Assembly: GCF_030012605.2 (NCBI RefSeq)
Contig: NZ_CP114055.2
DNA: 64,000 nucleotides
Source of the DNA: Bergeyella_A cardium
GTDB lineage: Bacteria; Bacteroidota; Bacteroidia; Flavobacteriales; Weeksellaceae
Reading direction: 5' to 3' (one strand)
Made by a program: the position numbers and the translations under genes. The notes below the pieces were generated by a model. The model did not search any database. It was given only the letters and a program-made list of their open reading frames with translations, and was not told where the DNA came from. Position 1 is the stretch's first letter. Each line of letters starts with the position of its first letter. Below are positions 19,368 through 27,566 of this stretch, piece by piece.

Positions 19368-21287
19368 ATGAGATTTAAAATGATTTTAGCGTTTGTGCTA
19401 ATAGGAGTATTAGCCAGCGCACAGACAGAGTACGACGGCAGAGTCGGAATCAATACAGAGACGCCAAAGGCTACTCTGGATATTTCGCGGAATACAAGTG
19501 TATCATCTAGTTCTGTGCAAGGTGTAATTTTCCCAAGAGTAACATCAGTTGAGCGAGATGCTTTTAATTCTGCAGATATAGTAGAAGGTACAATGATTTA
19601 TAATACCGATAGGAAATGCGTAGAGATATTTTCTAATTCGGGTTGGGACTGTATCTCTTCGGTTGCGCCTTCTTTGCCACCAGGAGTTACGCTTCAGATT
19701 ATGGGAGCGGGCTGGGATGGTGTCTTCCAAGCGGGGACAGCCGTAGCCGCAGGTTCCGGTACGCATAAGGTGAAGCTTCTTATTAATAATACTGGAGCTA
19801 CGCCTTATACTCAAAACCTTTCTTCTGCAATGACGATTACGAACATTCCTGGCACTCTGCCAGGGGGCGTTCCTGCACCTACAGGCACAGTAGCTTTGGA
19901 TGGAGCCCAAAACAGTTCGGTAACGGTAGCACCAGGCACCTCCCAGATTATTTCGTATAACCTGAAAGGTATGCCGCAGGTAGGGAATATAAAGGCTACT
20001 TTCCGTATAGGGATATACAATGTAGAGCAGACCTATACCGTAAGCCAGGGTACGGCCTTGTTCCAAGACCATAGCATATTTGTATTTTCTTGGAAGGAAG
20101 ACAGCTCAGTGCAGGGAACACCTCCTATTACCTCTTCTTACCAAGGGAAGATAGACGGCAGTATCTATAAGATACCGGTTAAGATACCGTACAAGAACGG
20201 AGATGGTAAGTCTTTTGGAGAATTCACTAAGACGGTAAGCATAGGTACAGCGCCTAACCAGAAGACCTTAAAGCTAACAATACCTGCTGGTAGGCTGCAC
20301 CAATCGCCTAGTACAGGGCTTTATAATGTAATTACAGGTACGCTGGAGGTAATAGACGGCACTTACAACGCACCACTCTTAGAGTCAGGAAGTGCCGATG
20401 AGCTTATAGCTACTATTCCGGTACAGCTAACGAGTGCGATGACGCCATTTAACTTAAAAGTTTATGCTACAGGAGGAGTTAAAGACAAGCAGTATAACCA
20501 CGAGACAGCAGGGGTAGCAGGCAGGTATGACCACCGCTTTGTGTACAGCAAAATAATGACCTATGACGGGCAGATATGGCTAGACAAGAACCTTGGAGCA
20601 TATTTTGCCGATGCAAACCGTATAGCAGACTTTGGCTATGACCAGATTTATGAGATGCGAGTTCCTAATACACTTATGGACTACAGAATGTTTGGTTCTG
20701 CATTCCAGTGGGGCAGGGTAGCCGATGGCCACGAGTTAATTGACTGGCCGAGTAGCCTTTCAGGTCCATCACCGAGTGGCCCTAACGGAGTCTATAGATA
20801 TAATTCTGTGACTGATTTTCCTTTAGGTACTACTACCGATGCTTGGAAACGATATAACAAGACAGAGTATAATGCTAATGTTTCTAGTTATACTGATCCT
20901 TGCCCAAGTGGCTGGCATACCCCTACACAACCAGAAATGCATCAGTTGAAGTTAAATACTGTAGGAGGAGGTATACTCGTAGATATAAAGTCTTATAGAG
21001 GAAGCTTTTTTACAGAGATTCTTCGACTTGGAACAGCTTCTGGTACAAGTCCTTTTTCGATAGAACAATGGAGTTTTTTATGGACGAAAACACAGGATAC
21101 TTCTAATGATGCATATTATATTCGAGCATCTTCATATGAAGATAGGAACCCACAATTTAGAGTTCCACAAGCTTTAGATCCATCAGTATCTCCAGGTGGT
21201 GAAACTGTAGGACAAATATTAGGGGTAGGTAATAATATTACTATACAAAAAATATCTACAATGTCCGTTCGTTGCATAAAAGACTAG
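19368..21287 (+). CDS. Secreted surface protein with C-terminal FISUMP domain
   Basis: From the ATG at 19368 the product has 639 residues with a signal peptide (MRFKMILAFVLIGVLASAQ; an ATG at 19380 is an alternative). The mature start, DGRVGINTETPKATLDIS, is typical of flavobacterial surface/adhesin-like proteins. The middle (about 100-380) is Ser/Thr/Gly-rich and beta-strand-like. The last 240 residues resemble the Fibrobacter major-paralogous (FISUMP) domain: WLDKNLGA, FGSAFQWGRVADGHEL, CPSGWHTPTQPEM and a final VRCIKD. No T9SS or sorting domain is evident. The frame is open back to 19041; translation may begin in the leader if the TCCT tract changes. Function unknown, probably cell-surface. 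Confidence 0.8.
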   Translation: MRFKMILAFVLIGVLASAQTEYDGRVGINTETPKATLDISRNTSVSSSSVQGVIFPRVTSVERDAFNSADIVEGTMIYNTDRKCVEIFSNSGWDCISSVAPSLPPGVTLQIMGAGWDGVFQAGTAVAAGSGTHKVKLLINNTGATPYTQNLSSAMTITNIPGTLPGGVPAPTGTVALDGAQNSSVTVAPGTSQIISYNLKGMPQVGNIKATFRIGIYNVEQTYTVSQGTALFQDHSIFVFSWKEDSSVQGTPPITSSYQGKIDGSIYKIPVKIPYKNGDGKSFGEFTKTVSIGTAPNQKTLKLTIPAGRLHQSPSTGLYNVITGTLEVIDGTYNAPLLESGSADELIATIPVQLTSAMTPFNLKVYATGGVKDKQYNHETAGVAGRYDHRFVYSKIMTYDGQIWLDKNLGAYFADANRIADFGYDQIYEMRVPNTLMDYRMFGSAFQWGRVADGHELIDWPSSLSGPSPSGPNGVYRYNSVTDFPLGTTTDAWKRYNKTEYNANVSSYTDPCPSGWHTPTQPEMHQLKLNTVGGGILVDIKSYRGSFFTEILRLGTASGTSPFSIEQWSFLWTKTQDTSNDAYYIRASSYEDRNPQFRVPQALDPSVSPGGETVGQILGVGNNITIQKISTMSVRCIKD

Positions 21288-21295
21288 TAAATCCC

Positions 21296-21319
21296 AAAGG
21301 GGGAGCAATCCCCCTTTTA
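21296..21319 (+). terminator. Terminator after FISUMP gene
   Basis: AAAGGGGG, loop AGCAAT, CCCCCTTTT; eight pairs and a short T run. Confidence 0.75.
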
Positions 21320-21356
21320 TAAAAGGAAACATTATAAACCAATAAACATTATTACA

Positions 21357-22073
21357 ATGAAAAATACTTTAAAAGCGTGGCTAAGAGATAACCCTCTTAC
21401 CAGCGACCCATCAGATTTTGTAGGCGTACCCGCAAGCGTAGGGAGTGTAAGCATAGCAGAGATTGTAGCAGAGCTCAAAAAAGAAGGTATGGAGATAAAA
21501 GAAGAGACGGCAATAGACATCGTTTCCCGCTTTAATCGCAAGAGCACAGAGCTCGTGCTCCAAGGCTATGTAGTGAATACAGGTCTCGTGATAATGCGCC
21601 CAGCCATCAAGGGAGCCTTCCGCGATAGGACTTGGGATAAGGACAAGCACAGCGTCTATGTAAATGTCAATCAAGGAGTAGAGCTAAGGAAGGCAATCTC
21701 TCAAACCAAAGTAGAATTCCTTGGCGAGCAATCCAGTCCAATGGCAATCTTCGGTATTACCGACCTCAGCACAGGCAAAACCGATGGCACACTCACCAAA
21801 GGCAAGAATGCAGAGATTAAAGGTTCTTACCTCAAGGTTGCAGGCACCCACGCAGACAATGGCATCTACCTCACCAATATAGACACCAAGGCTAAGACAA
21901 AACTCGAGGACATCGTGATAAATGAGCCATCTCGTCTTTTGGTGCTTATCCCCGCCTCGCTCCCCGCAGGCAACTACGAGCTGAGCATAACTACACAGTT
22001 TAGCAATACCTCGAAAGTCTTTCTAAAAACCCCAAGAACTGAGGTGCTTAATACTCCTGTAGTCATTGCCTGA
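21357..22073 (+). CDS. HU-like DNA-binding domain / DUF4469 protein
   Basis: The 238-residue protein has two parts. Residues 1-115 resemble the divergent HU-like domain of Bacteroidota (LTSDPSDFVGVPASVGSVSIAEIVAEL, then a beta-rich arm with FNRKSTELVLQGYVVNTG). Residues about 125-238 match DUF4469, an Ig-like beta domain (GKNAEIKGSYLKVAGTHADNGIYLTN). There is no signal peptide. The combination is common in Bacteroidota, often in many copies, and its role is not established. It follows the FISUMP gene after a terminator. Codon use is somewhat richer in GC than in the flanking intergenic DNA. Confidence 0.8.
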   Translation: MKNTLKAWLRDNPLTSDPSDFVGVPASVGSVSIAEIVAELKKEGMEIKEETAIDIVSRFNRKSTELVLQGYVVNTGLVIMRPAIKGAFRDRTWDKDKHSVYVNVNQGVELRKAISQTKVEFLGEQSSPMAIFGITDLSTGKTDGTLTKGKNAEIKGSYLKVAGTHADNGIYLTNIDTKAKTKLEDIVINEPSRLLVLIPASLPAGNYELSITTQFSNTSKVFLKTPRTEVLNTPVVIA

Positions 22074-22117
22074 TTAATCTACTTAACTATCTATTATAAT
22101 GCTATTTAAATCATATA

Positions 22118-22361
22118 TTAATGTTTTTTTGGGACAATTGGAAAAGCGAAGCAGTCTCGCTCTCCCGAGCGATAGTGTCTCGCTCTCTCGGGCGAAGGTG
22201 ACTCGCTCTCTCGGGCGATAGTGTCTCGCCTACTCAGGCGATAGAAATTAGCCAAGATATCCCATTAAACCTAAACAATAAATAAGCTTTAAGAATGAAT
22301 AATAAACTCAGCGATGAATTTTAAAGCCATTAGCTGATAAGAAAGAAAATAGAAACCTTGC
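22118..22361. repeat. Dispersed element, copy A, with 23-bp hairpin array (4 units)
   Basis: This 244-nt element matches copy B at 31920-32140 along its length (about 70% by eye), including GGGCAATTAGAAAAGCGA-like and AATAGAAACC-like ends. In the middle are four units such as GTGTCTCGCTCTCTCGGGCG whose arms pair (CGCTC/GAGCG, CGCTC/GGGCG, CGCC/GGCG). A short frame begins MNNKLSDEF and stops, so any coding role is lost or absent. Confidence 0.8.
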
Positions 22362-22412
22362 ACTTTATCACTTGTGTGCATAATGCGTTTTTATAATTGT
22401 TAGTATTTATTT

Positions 22413-22447
22413 GTACGGCACCCCATTTGGGGTGCCGTACTCTTTTT
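22413..22447. terminator. Strong hairpin between convergent genes
   Basis: GTACGGCACCCC, loop ATTT, and its complement form a perfect 12-bp stem followed by TCTTTTT. It could terminate transcription of the DUF4469 gene. Confidence 0.75.
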
Positions 22448-22630
22448 GGCAGATGGCAAATAGCTATTGGCTTTTAGCTATTGGTGGTTGGCGGTGTGCG
22501 GTTAGTTTGTAGTAAGTGCGCCACCTGCAAGGTGCCACGCCAGTGGGCATCTAGCTATTGGTGGTGCGCGGTTAGTTTGTGGTAAGTGCGCCACCTGCAA
22601 GGTGCCACGCTAGTGGGTAAGTGCCTGCCG
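22448..22630. repeat. Dispersed hairpin-module tract
   Basis: The tract holds two direct copies of a block with GCGGTTAGTTTGT, TAAGTGCGCCACCTGCAAGG and CCACGCCAGTGGG, plus words like TAGCTATTGGC. Modules CCACCTgcaAGGTG and CCACgccaGTGG form small hairpins. Confidence 0.75.
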
Positions 22631-22632
22631 TG

Positions 22633-24045
22633 CTAACGAGTAGGTGTTTGATAGGCTCCAAGATTAGGGGAGGAGGTTCTGTCTTCACCTTTAATATCCT
22701 TACTGACGGAGGCTGCTACGGTGGTACTTCCTTTCCCGATGGCAGGGGAGTTGGGCTTTAGACGAAGATTCATTTTTGTGATATAAGGTCGGGCAAATTT
22801 TGGGTCTTCATTCTTTATTGACTGGACGATGAGGGCGTTAGAATCAAAGTTGAACCCCGACTTATTGCTATACTTCACGAGTGAATGGCTGATGAGGTAA
22901 TTGAAATCATACCCTTGTACAGGCTCAAAGAATATAGAGGTCTCGGCACTTCCGTAGAGGATAGAATTTTGGATTTTCAGATTGAGGTTGTTGATTTCCT
23001 TATTGCCAGAATCGTTTGTCCACTCATTCGTAGCATAAACCCCATAGGCAGGGAGTGAATAATTCTGTTTCCACTCGTTTGCTAAGGTGCAATGCGTAAG
23101 GCTTGCCTCGCCACCACCGAGTAGGGCTAAATTTGCTCCCCCACAGCTGTTCATCACGAGGTTTTCTGCCTGTAGCTGGGAGTTTATTGAGCGAATTCCA
23201 TAGTCTTGAAAGCTGTGCATTATTGTATTTCGGAGGGTTGCACTGGCTTTGTAGAGCTGTATTCCTGTTTCGCCCCCGAAGATTTTGGCATAGTTGGCAT
23301 TCAGGCTTGCACCTTCTTCTAAACGGATACCTTTCCAGTTGAGGGGAATGGTATCGTAGCGGGTATCATTCCTGTCCCCTCGTAGGAGGATTTCGTTGTC
23401 CAGCGCACCGTTGAGGTTGAGCTTTGCATTCTTTGATATTTTGAGCCCACTCCCTTTGGTGAAGTAGATTTTTGTGCCTTCTGCCACACTTAGGGTTTTC
23501 CCTTCGGCTAAAGTCAGCTCTCCGAAGATGATTTTTGCTTTATCACTCGTCCAGTTTGTATCCTCGCTTAGCAGGTTGGGATTGGTTTGTGTTTGAATGA
23601 AAAACTCAGCATCCTGAACCACAGAAAAGAGGGTGATGTGCTGCTCTCCTTTTGGCATAGAGAAAATGATGCGGTCTTCAGCAATCGCTTCCTTGCTGTT
23701 GGCAACGGGTGCTATTTCTACGAAGATGTACAGGCTGTCGTGCTTCCTGAGGGGTACATCCCTAAACTCTACACCTGCTTTTCCATCTACATTGATGCGG
23801 TACGGGGAGGTATTTCCTCCTTGTAGGCTGATTTTTGGGATGAAAATATCGCGGTTTTCGGTGTTGAAGACCTTTACTGCATAGGTTTCTGAGCGTACTT
23901 GATTGTAAATCGTGTCGCAGAATACCGTATCTCTGGAAAATTTGAGTTCTGCATTGGGTGTTTCAAAGTTGATTTCGTCTCTTTTACACGAAATAATGAG
24001 TATTAAAGCAAAAAAACTGAGGGAGAAAAGGCTCTTTATTTTCAT
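22633..24045 (-). CDS. Lipoprotein with C-terminal right-handed beta-helix region
   Basis: The 470-residue protein has a lipoprotein signal (LFSLSFFALILIISC, cysteine 20) followed by KRDE. The N-terminal 160 residues look like Ig-type strands. Residues about 175-420 form repeated beta strands with N-rich turns (parallel beta-helix), and the tail (LRLKPNSPAIGKGSTTVAAS... GAYQTPTR) matches the 'choice-of-anchor Q' region that ends many such surface proteins. It is probably an outer-membrane lipoprotein of unknown ligand. It starts 12 nt after the GlmU-like gene and so is likely in one operon with it. Confidence 0.8.
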   Translation of the reverse strand: MKIKSLFSLSFFALILIISCKRDEINFETPNAELKFSRDTVFCDTIYNQVRSETYAVKVFNTENRDIFIPKISLQGGNTSPYRINVDGKAGVEFRDVPLRKHDSLYIFVEIAPVANSKEAIAEDRIIFSMPKGEQHITLFSVVQDAEFFIQTQTNPNLLSEDTNWTSDKAKIIFGELTLAEGKTLSVAEGTKIYFTKGSGLKISKNAKLNLNGALDNEILLRGDRNDTRYDTIPLNWKGIRLEEGASLNANYAKIFGGETGIQLYKASATLRNTIMHSFQDYGIRSINSQLQAENLVMNSCGGANLALLGGGEASLTHCTLANEWKQNYSLPAYGVYATNEWTNDSGNKEINNLNLKIQNSILYGSAETSIFFEPVQGYDFNYLISHSLVKYSNKSGFNFDSNALIVQSIKNEDPKFARPYITKMNLRLKPNSPAIGKGSTTVAASVSKDIKGEDRTSSPNLGAYQTPTR

Positions 24046-24057
24046 TGTATGGGGTTT

Positions 24058-25224
24058 TTAATCTGTGAAATGTTCGTAAATATATTTGAGGATGTCTTTA
24101 TCGGCATCGGTGAGGCTTACCTTTCTGCGAGACATCACTTTTTCGGCTACTTCGCAGGCTTTTTCAAGGTTAAATCGGGCATCAGCTTTCATCCCTCCCC
24201 AACTGAAATTGCTCACCAGGTTGGGAGGGAAGCCAGTCTTGAAAATATTGGCAGCTACACCTACCACAGTACCTGTATTGAGTTGGGTATTGATTGCTGT
24301 TTTGGAGTGGTCGCCCATTATGAGCCCTGCAAATTGAAGTCCTGTGTCGATGAACTTCTTTTGTCGATAATTCCAGAGTTTTACATTGGCGTAATTGTTT
24401 TTCAGGTTAGATGAATTGGTATCTGCCCCAAGGTTACACCACTCTCCGATGATGGAATTGCCCACAAAGCCATCGTGCCCTTTATTGGAATAACCAAAAA
24501 TGATGATGTTATTAACTTCTCCACCTACTTTGGAGTGTGGGCCAATGGTGGTGGCTCCATAAATCTTTGCTCCTAGGTTGAATTTTGCTCCTTCGCATAG
24601 CGCAATAGGTCCTCGCAGGTGGCAGCCTTCCATTATCTCGGCATCTTTGCCAATATAGATTTTACCCGTTTTTGTATTGAGGGTGGAGAATTCTACTACC
24701 GCTTCTTCTTCTATAAACAAGTCTGAGGCATTTCCTAAAAGTCCATTCGTCTCCGATAGCGGCTGAGATTTTCTGCCTTTGGTCAGGAGCTCGAAGTCAA
24801 AATTAATAGCCTTATCGTTTAAAGAAAATAAATCTGTGGGTTGTTTAAAGAAAATAAGTTCTCCTTCTATGTCTGTCATCTTTTTAATCTGGCTCAGACT
24901 GAAATTCTTCATATTAATTCTCGCAGCTAAGAGTTCATTTTCATAAACTAAGGCTTCGCCAGATTTTAATTCTTTTATTTGCTCTACTACTTTTAAAGTT
25001 GGGAGAAAGTTGGGCACGATAAAAAGGCTTTCTACCTCTTTGGGATGAGGATATTTACCCTCCAAATATTCTTCTGTGATGTATGCTTTCTCAGAAATGT
25101 TTAATAATTTTATCCATCGCTCTGCGAAAGTGAGGATACCGCATCTCATCTCTGCAACAGGGCGAGTAAAGGTAAGAGGCAGGAAATCCTCCCAATATTG
25201 TGCATCTGAAAATACTAACTGCAT
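24058..25224 (-). CDS. GlmU-like sugar nucleotidyltransferase homologue
   Basis: The 388-residue protein resembles the Bacteroidota GlmU-family proteins annotated as putative sugar nucleotidyltransferases. The N-terminal half (VFSDAQYWEDFLPLTFTRPVAEMRCG) is a divergent nucleotidyltransferase fold without a normal G-x-G-T-R-L loop, so activity is uncertain. The C-terminal half is a left-handed beta-helix with hexapeptide repeats (IGKDAEIMEGCHLRGPIALC, GAKIYGATTIGPHSKVGGEV). A role in envelope sugar metabolism is inferred only from the family. It has its own -7 box. Confidence 0.8.
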   Translation of the reverse strand: MQLVFSDAQYWEDFLPLTFTRPVAEMRCGILTFAERWIKLLNISEKAYITEEYLEGKYPHPKEVESLFIVPNFLPTLKVVEQIKELKSGEALVYENELLAARINMKNFSLSQIKKMTDIEGELIFFKQPTDLFSLNDKAINFDFELLTKGRKSQPLSETNGLLGNASDLFIEEEAVVEFSTLNTKTGKIYIGKDAEIMEGCHLRGPIALCEGAKFNLGAKIYGATTIGPHSKVGGEVNNIIIFGYSNKGHDGFVGNSIIGEWCNLGADTNSSNLKNNYANVKLWNYRQKKFIDTGLQFAGLIMGDHSKTAINTQLNTGTVVGVAANIFKTGFPPNLVSNFSWGGMKADARFNLEKACEVAEKVMSRRKVSLTDADKDILKYIYEHFTD

Positions 25225-25242
25225 AGTCTAACATTATTTGCA

Positions 25243-25250
25243 CAAAAGTA
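25243..25250 (-). promoter_or_regulatory. -7 box of GlmU-like gene
   Basis: On the minus strand TACTTTTG lies 18 nt before the start codon. Confidence 0.55.
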
Positions 25251-25253
25251 CAA

Positions 25254-25284
25254 TAAAAAAAGCCTTTCAGAAACCTCTGAAAGA
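25254..25284 (-). terminator. rpmE2 terminator
   Basis: On the minus strand CTTTCAGA, a short loop and TCTGAAAG are followed by GCTTTTTTT. Confidence 0.8.
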
Positions 25285-25311
25285 CTTTTTAATACTATGA
25301 AATCAATAAAA

Positions 25312-25563
25312 TTACTTTGCGAATTTTTTGTACTTGTTCATAAATTTATCTACTCTACCCGCAGTGTCTACTAACTTCACTTTACCAGTGTAGAATGGGT
25401 GAGAAGTAGAAGAGATTTCCATTTTTACCAATGGATACTCTTGACCTTCATACTCGATAGTATCTTTTGTTTCCGCAGTAGATTTGCAGAGGAACATTTC
25501 ATCATTACTCATGTCCTTAAACACAACTAATCTATAATTTTCAGGGTGGATTCCTTTTTTCAT
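25312..25563 (-). CDS. rpmE2: 50S ribosomal protein L31, type B (bL31B)
   Basis: The 83-residue protein (MKKGIHPENYRLVVFKDMS) matches L31 type B: it lacks the zinc-binding CxxC of type A and has the SHPFYTGK motif and basic end DKFMNKYKKF. It binds at the central protuberance of the large subunit. A TAnnTTTG box (25657-25664) lies about 94 nt upstream, leaving a leader of about 85 nt, long for this genome. A single-gene unit with its own terminator. Confidence 0.96.
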   Translation of the reverse strand: MKKGIHPENYRLVVFKDMSNDEMFLCKSTAETKDTIEYEGQEYPLVKMEISSTSHPFYTGKVKLVDTAGRVDKFMNKYKKFAK

Positions 25564-25656
25564 AATATCTAAAAATTATTTTTTAACTTCTTATTTTCTA
25601 ATAGTTTGGATAGAATGGTAATGGACAGACTATCGCTACTGTGGTATTTGAGGTTG

Positions 25657-25664
25657 CAAAAATA
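25657..25664 (-). promoter_or_regulatory. rpmE2 -7 box
   Basis: TATTTTTG on the minus strand, 94 nt before the start codon. Confidence 0.5.
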
Positions 25665-25732
25665 ACATTTTTTTTAAATAATGCAAACTTATTGTGTTTT
25701 ACTTCATTATTTCTTCTCATTGAGGTCTATTA

Positions 25733-25763
25733 AAAAGAAAGCCTACCTAAAAAAGATAGGCTT
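25733..25763 (-). terminator. Terminator of the FG-GAP gene pair
   Basis: On the minus strand AAGCCTATC, loop, and AGGTAGGCTT are followed by TCTTTTT. Confidence 0.7.
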
Positions 25764-25800
25764 CCCGAATGAAACGATTAAAAAAGATAATGAAAAAACT

Positions 25801-27543
25801 TTAGTTTACGATAATTTTTGCTGACAGTGGCTTAGCATCTTCAAAGGTGATTTCTACGATATAAAGTCCTTTGCTGAGCCCAGACAAGTTAATAGACTTC
25901 TTGTCTGTGGTTTTGCTTAGCACCACTTGCCCAGAAGTATTGATTATTCTGTAAGATTTTACTTTTGCTTCAGTACGGATGTTGAGTACATCTTTTACAG
26001 GGTTTGGATATAATACTGCACCACTTTCTTTAGTGATATTATTTACTGAAAGATTAGAAACCACTTGCTCTTCAGAATCATTGGACAGCACTTTTGAAGC
26101 ATCGATAGACTTGACTCTCCAATAGATTGTATTAGGCAGGTTTTCTTTTTGTAGGAACCAATGAGGAGTGGTTACGGTATATTTTGCTATATCGGATTTT
26201 CCAGGAGCGGAGCCAACGATAAACTCATACTGCAATGCTTTTGATGGAGTTTTATCATCATTACCACTGCTCCACTCAAATGTAACTTTGTCAGCGCTTA
26301 CTGTTGCAGAGAGATAGGTAGGTGGCTCTGGGGCTTTGTTGGTTATACTTTGTACATTTTTAAAGAGTTTGGTTACATAAGGATAGCCAGATATTTTCCA
26401 GTCAAAGCCGTATAGCAGTACATCTAAATTATTGTCATTATTAAAGTCAAACAGGTTAATACCACCATTTCCTCCTACTGGGTCGATATCAAAATATTGT
26501 TCTTCAAAATTATCCGTAGTAGGATTGTAGATGAATACACTGGTTACATTATTAGCTGAATTTTTCCCACTTCCGATAGCGATAAAATCGTAGTATCCAT
26601 CGCCATTAATATCTCCTATATCTATTGAAGAATCATTCAAATGATCAGAGTTTATTTCTTGATGAGGTGTAAATATTCCTCCATTATTTTTGAAATAGAT
26701 GAGGTGGTGTTTTCCTTCTTTATCTAATGAACTAATGACAAAATCAAGGTCACCATCACTATCAAAATCTGCATAGTTCAGGTCTCCATTTTGGAATCCA
26801 TCAAGCTCTTGAGAAATTTCAAAAGTCCCTTTATTATTTTTATAAATGGTAAATTTTTCTTCTGTATTTTCATTTAATCCGAAGAGTACAGCATCTAAGT
26901 ATCCATCGTTATCAATATCAAAAACTCTTAGCTTTCCATACTGCCTCCCCTCAGGGATTATATCTTTTCTCTTATCTAAAAAACCTGTTTTACTATTGAG
27001 ATACACATCGGTTTTGTACTCAAAACCTACATTTTCTATGAATCTGAGACCGTTTACTGCATAATCCAATAGCCCGTCGTGGTTAAGGTCAAATACTTCT
27101 ATATTACCGAATGTCCTCCCATCGAGGTTGTCTTGCAGTTCAAATTTAGTACCTGTATTTTTCCATCTGTAAGTACGGTAGTTGACTACATCATTATAGC
27201 TTAGTCCAGTGGTAACAAGGTCTAAAAGCCCGTCATTATCAAAATCTATAAATTTATTATCGCTGAAATGTACAGCATTTTCTGGAAATAGCTGCAGAGG
27301 TACAAAAGTCCCATTGTCATTTTTATAGAGTTCGTTTTTAGTAATATCAGGATAGTTATCTCCGTCTTCATCTACGGTTCCAGTGAAGAATACATCTTTA
27401 AAGCCATCATTGTTTACATCTCCTATGGAAGCCTTTCCATAGTAAAAGGCTTTAAATGAAGTAGGCGTTACTTCTTCAAATTTCTGCTGAGCATTTGCAA
27501 AGGCTAATGCTGCGATAGTTAGGGGGATACAAATCTTTTTCAT
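25801..27543 (-). CDS. FG-GAP/VCBS repeat protein with T9SS sorting domain (copy 1)
   Basis: The 580-residue protein has a signal peptide (MKKICIPLTIAALAFANAQ), then about seven FG-GAP/VCBS repeats with Ca2+-binding D-x-D/N-x-D-G loops (DVNNDGFKD, DFDNDGLLD, DLNHDGLLD, DIDNDGYLD, DFDSDGDLD, DINGDGYYD, DFNNDNNLD), folding as a beta-propeller. A fibronectin-like segment (about 405-500) and a type A T9SS C-terminal domain (YPNPVKDVLNI to the end, ~75 residues) follow. It should be exported by the T9SS and surface-bound or secreted. The paralogue 23 nt upstream shares a 320-bp stretch of identical DNA at the 3' part. Confidence 0.9.
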   Translation of the reverse strand: MKKICIPLTIAALAFANAQQKFEEVTPTSFKAFYYGKASIGDVNNDGFKDVFFTGTVDEDGDNYPDITKNELYKNDNGTFVPLQLFPENAVHFSDNKFIDFDNDGLLDLVTTGLSYNDVVNYRTYRWKNTGTKFELQDNLDGRTFGNIEVFDLNHDGLLDYAVNGLRFIENVGFEYKTDVYLNSKTGFLDKRKDIIPEGRQYGKLRVFDIDNDGYLDAVLFGLNENTEEKFTIYKNNKGTFEISQELDGFQNGDLNYADFDSDGDLDFVISSLDKEGKHHLIYFKNNGGIFTPHQEINSDHLNDSSIDIGDINGDGYYDFIAIGSGKNSANNVTSVFIYNPTTDNFEEQYFDIDPVGGNGGINLFDFNNDNNLDVLLYGFDWKISGYPYVTKLFKNVQSITNKAPEPPTYLSATVSADKVTFEWSSGNDDKTPSKALQYEFIVGSAPGKSDIAKYTVTTPHWFLQKENLPNTIYWRVKSIDASKVLSNDSEEQVVSNLSVNNITKESGAVLYPNPVKDVLNIRTEAKVKSYRIINTSGQVVLSKTTDKKSINLSGLSKGLYIVEITFEDAKPLSAKIIVN

Positions 27544-27566
27544 AATAAGTGTTTTTATTTTAAGAG

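Noticed and set aside
22118..22361. Insertion sequence or transposon
   Set aside because: There is no transposase frame, terminal inverted repeat or target duplication visible; it is listed as a dispersed repeat only.
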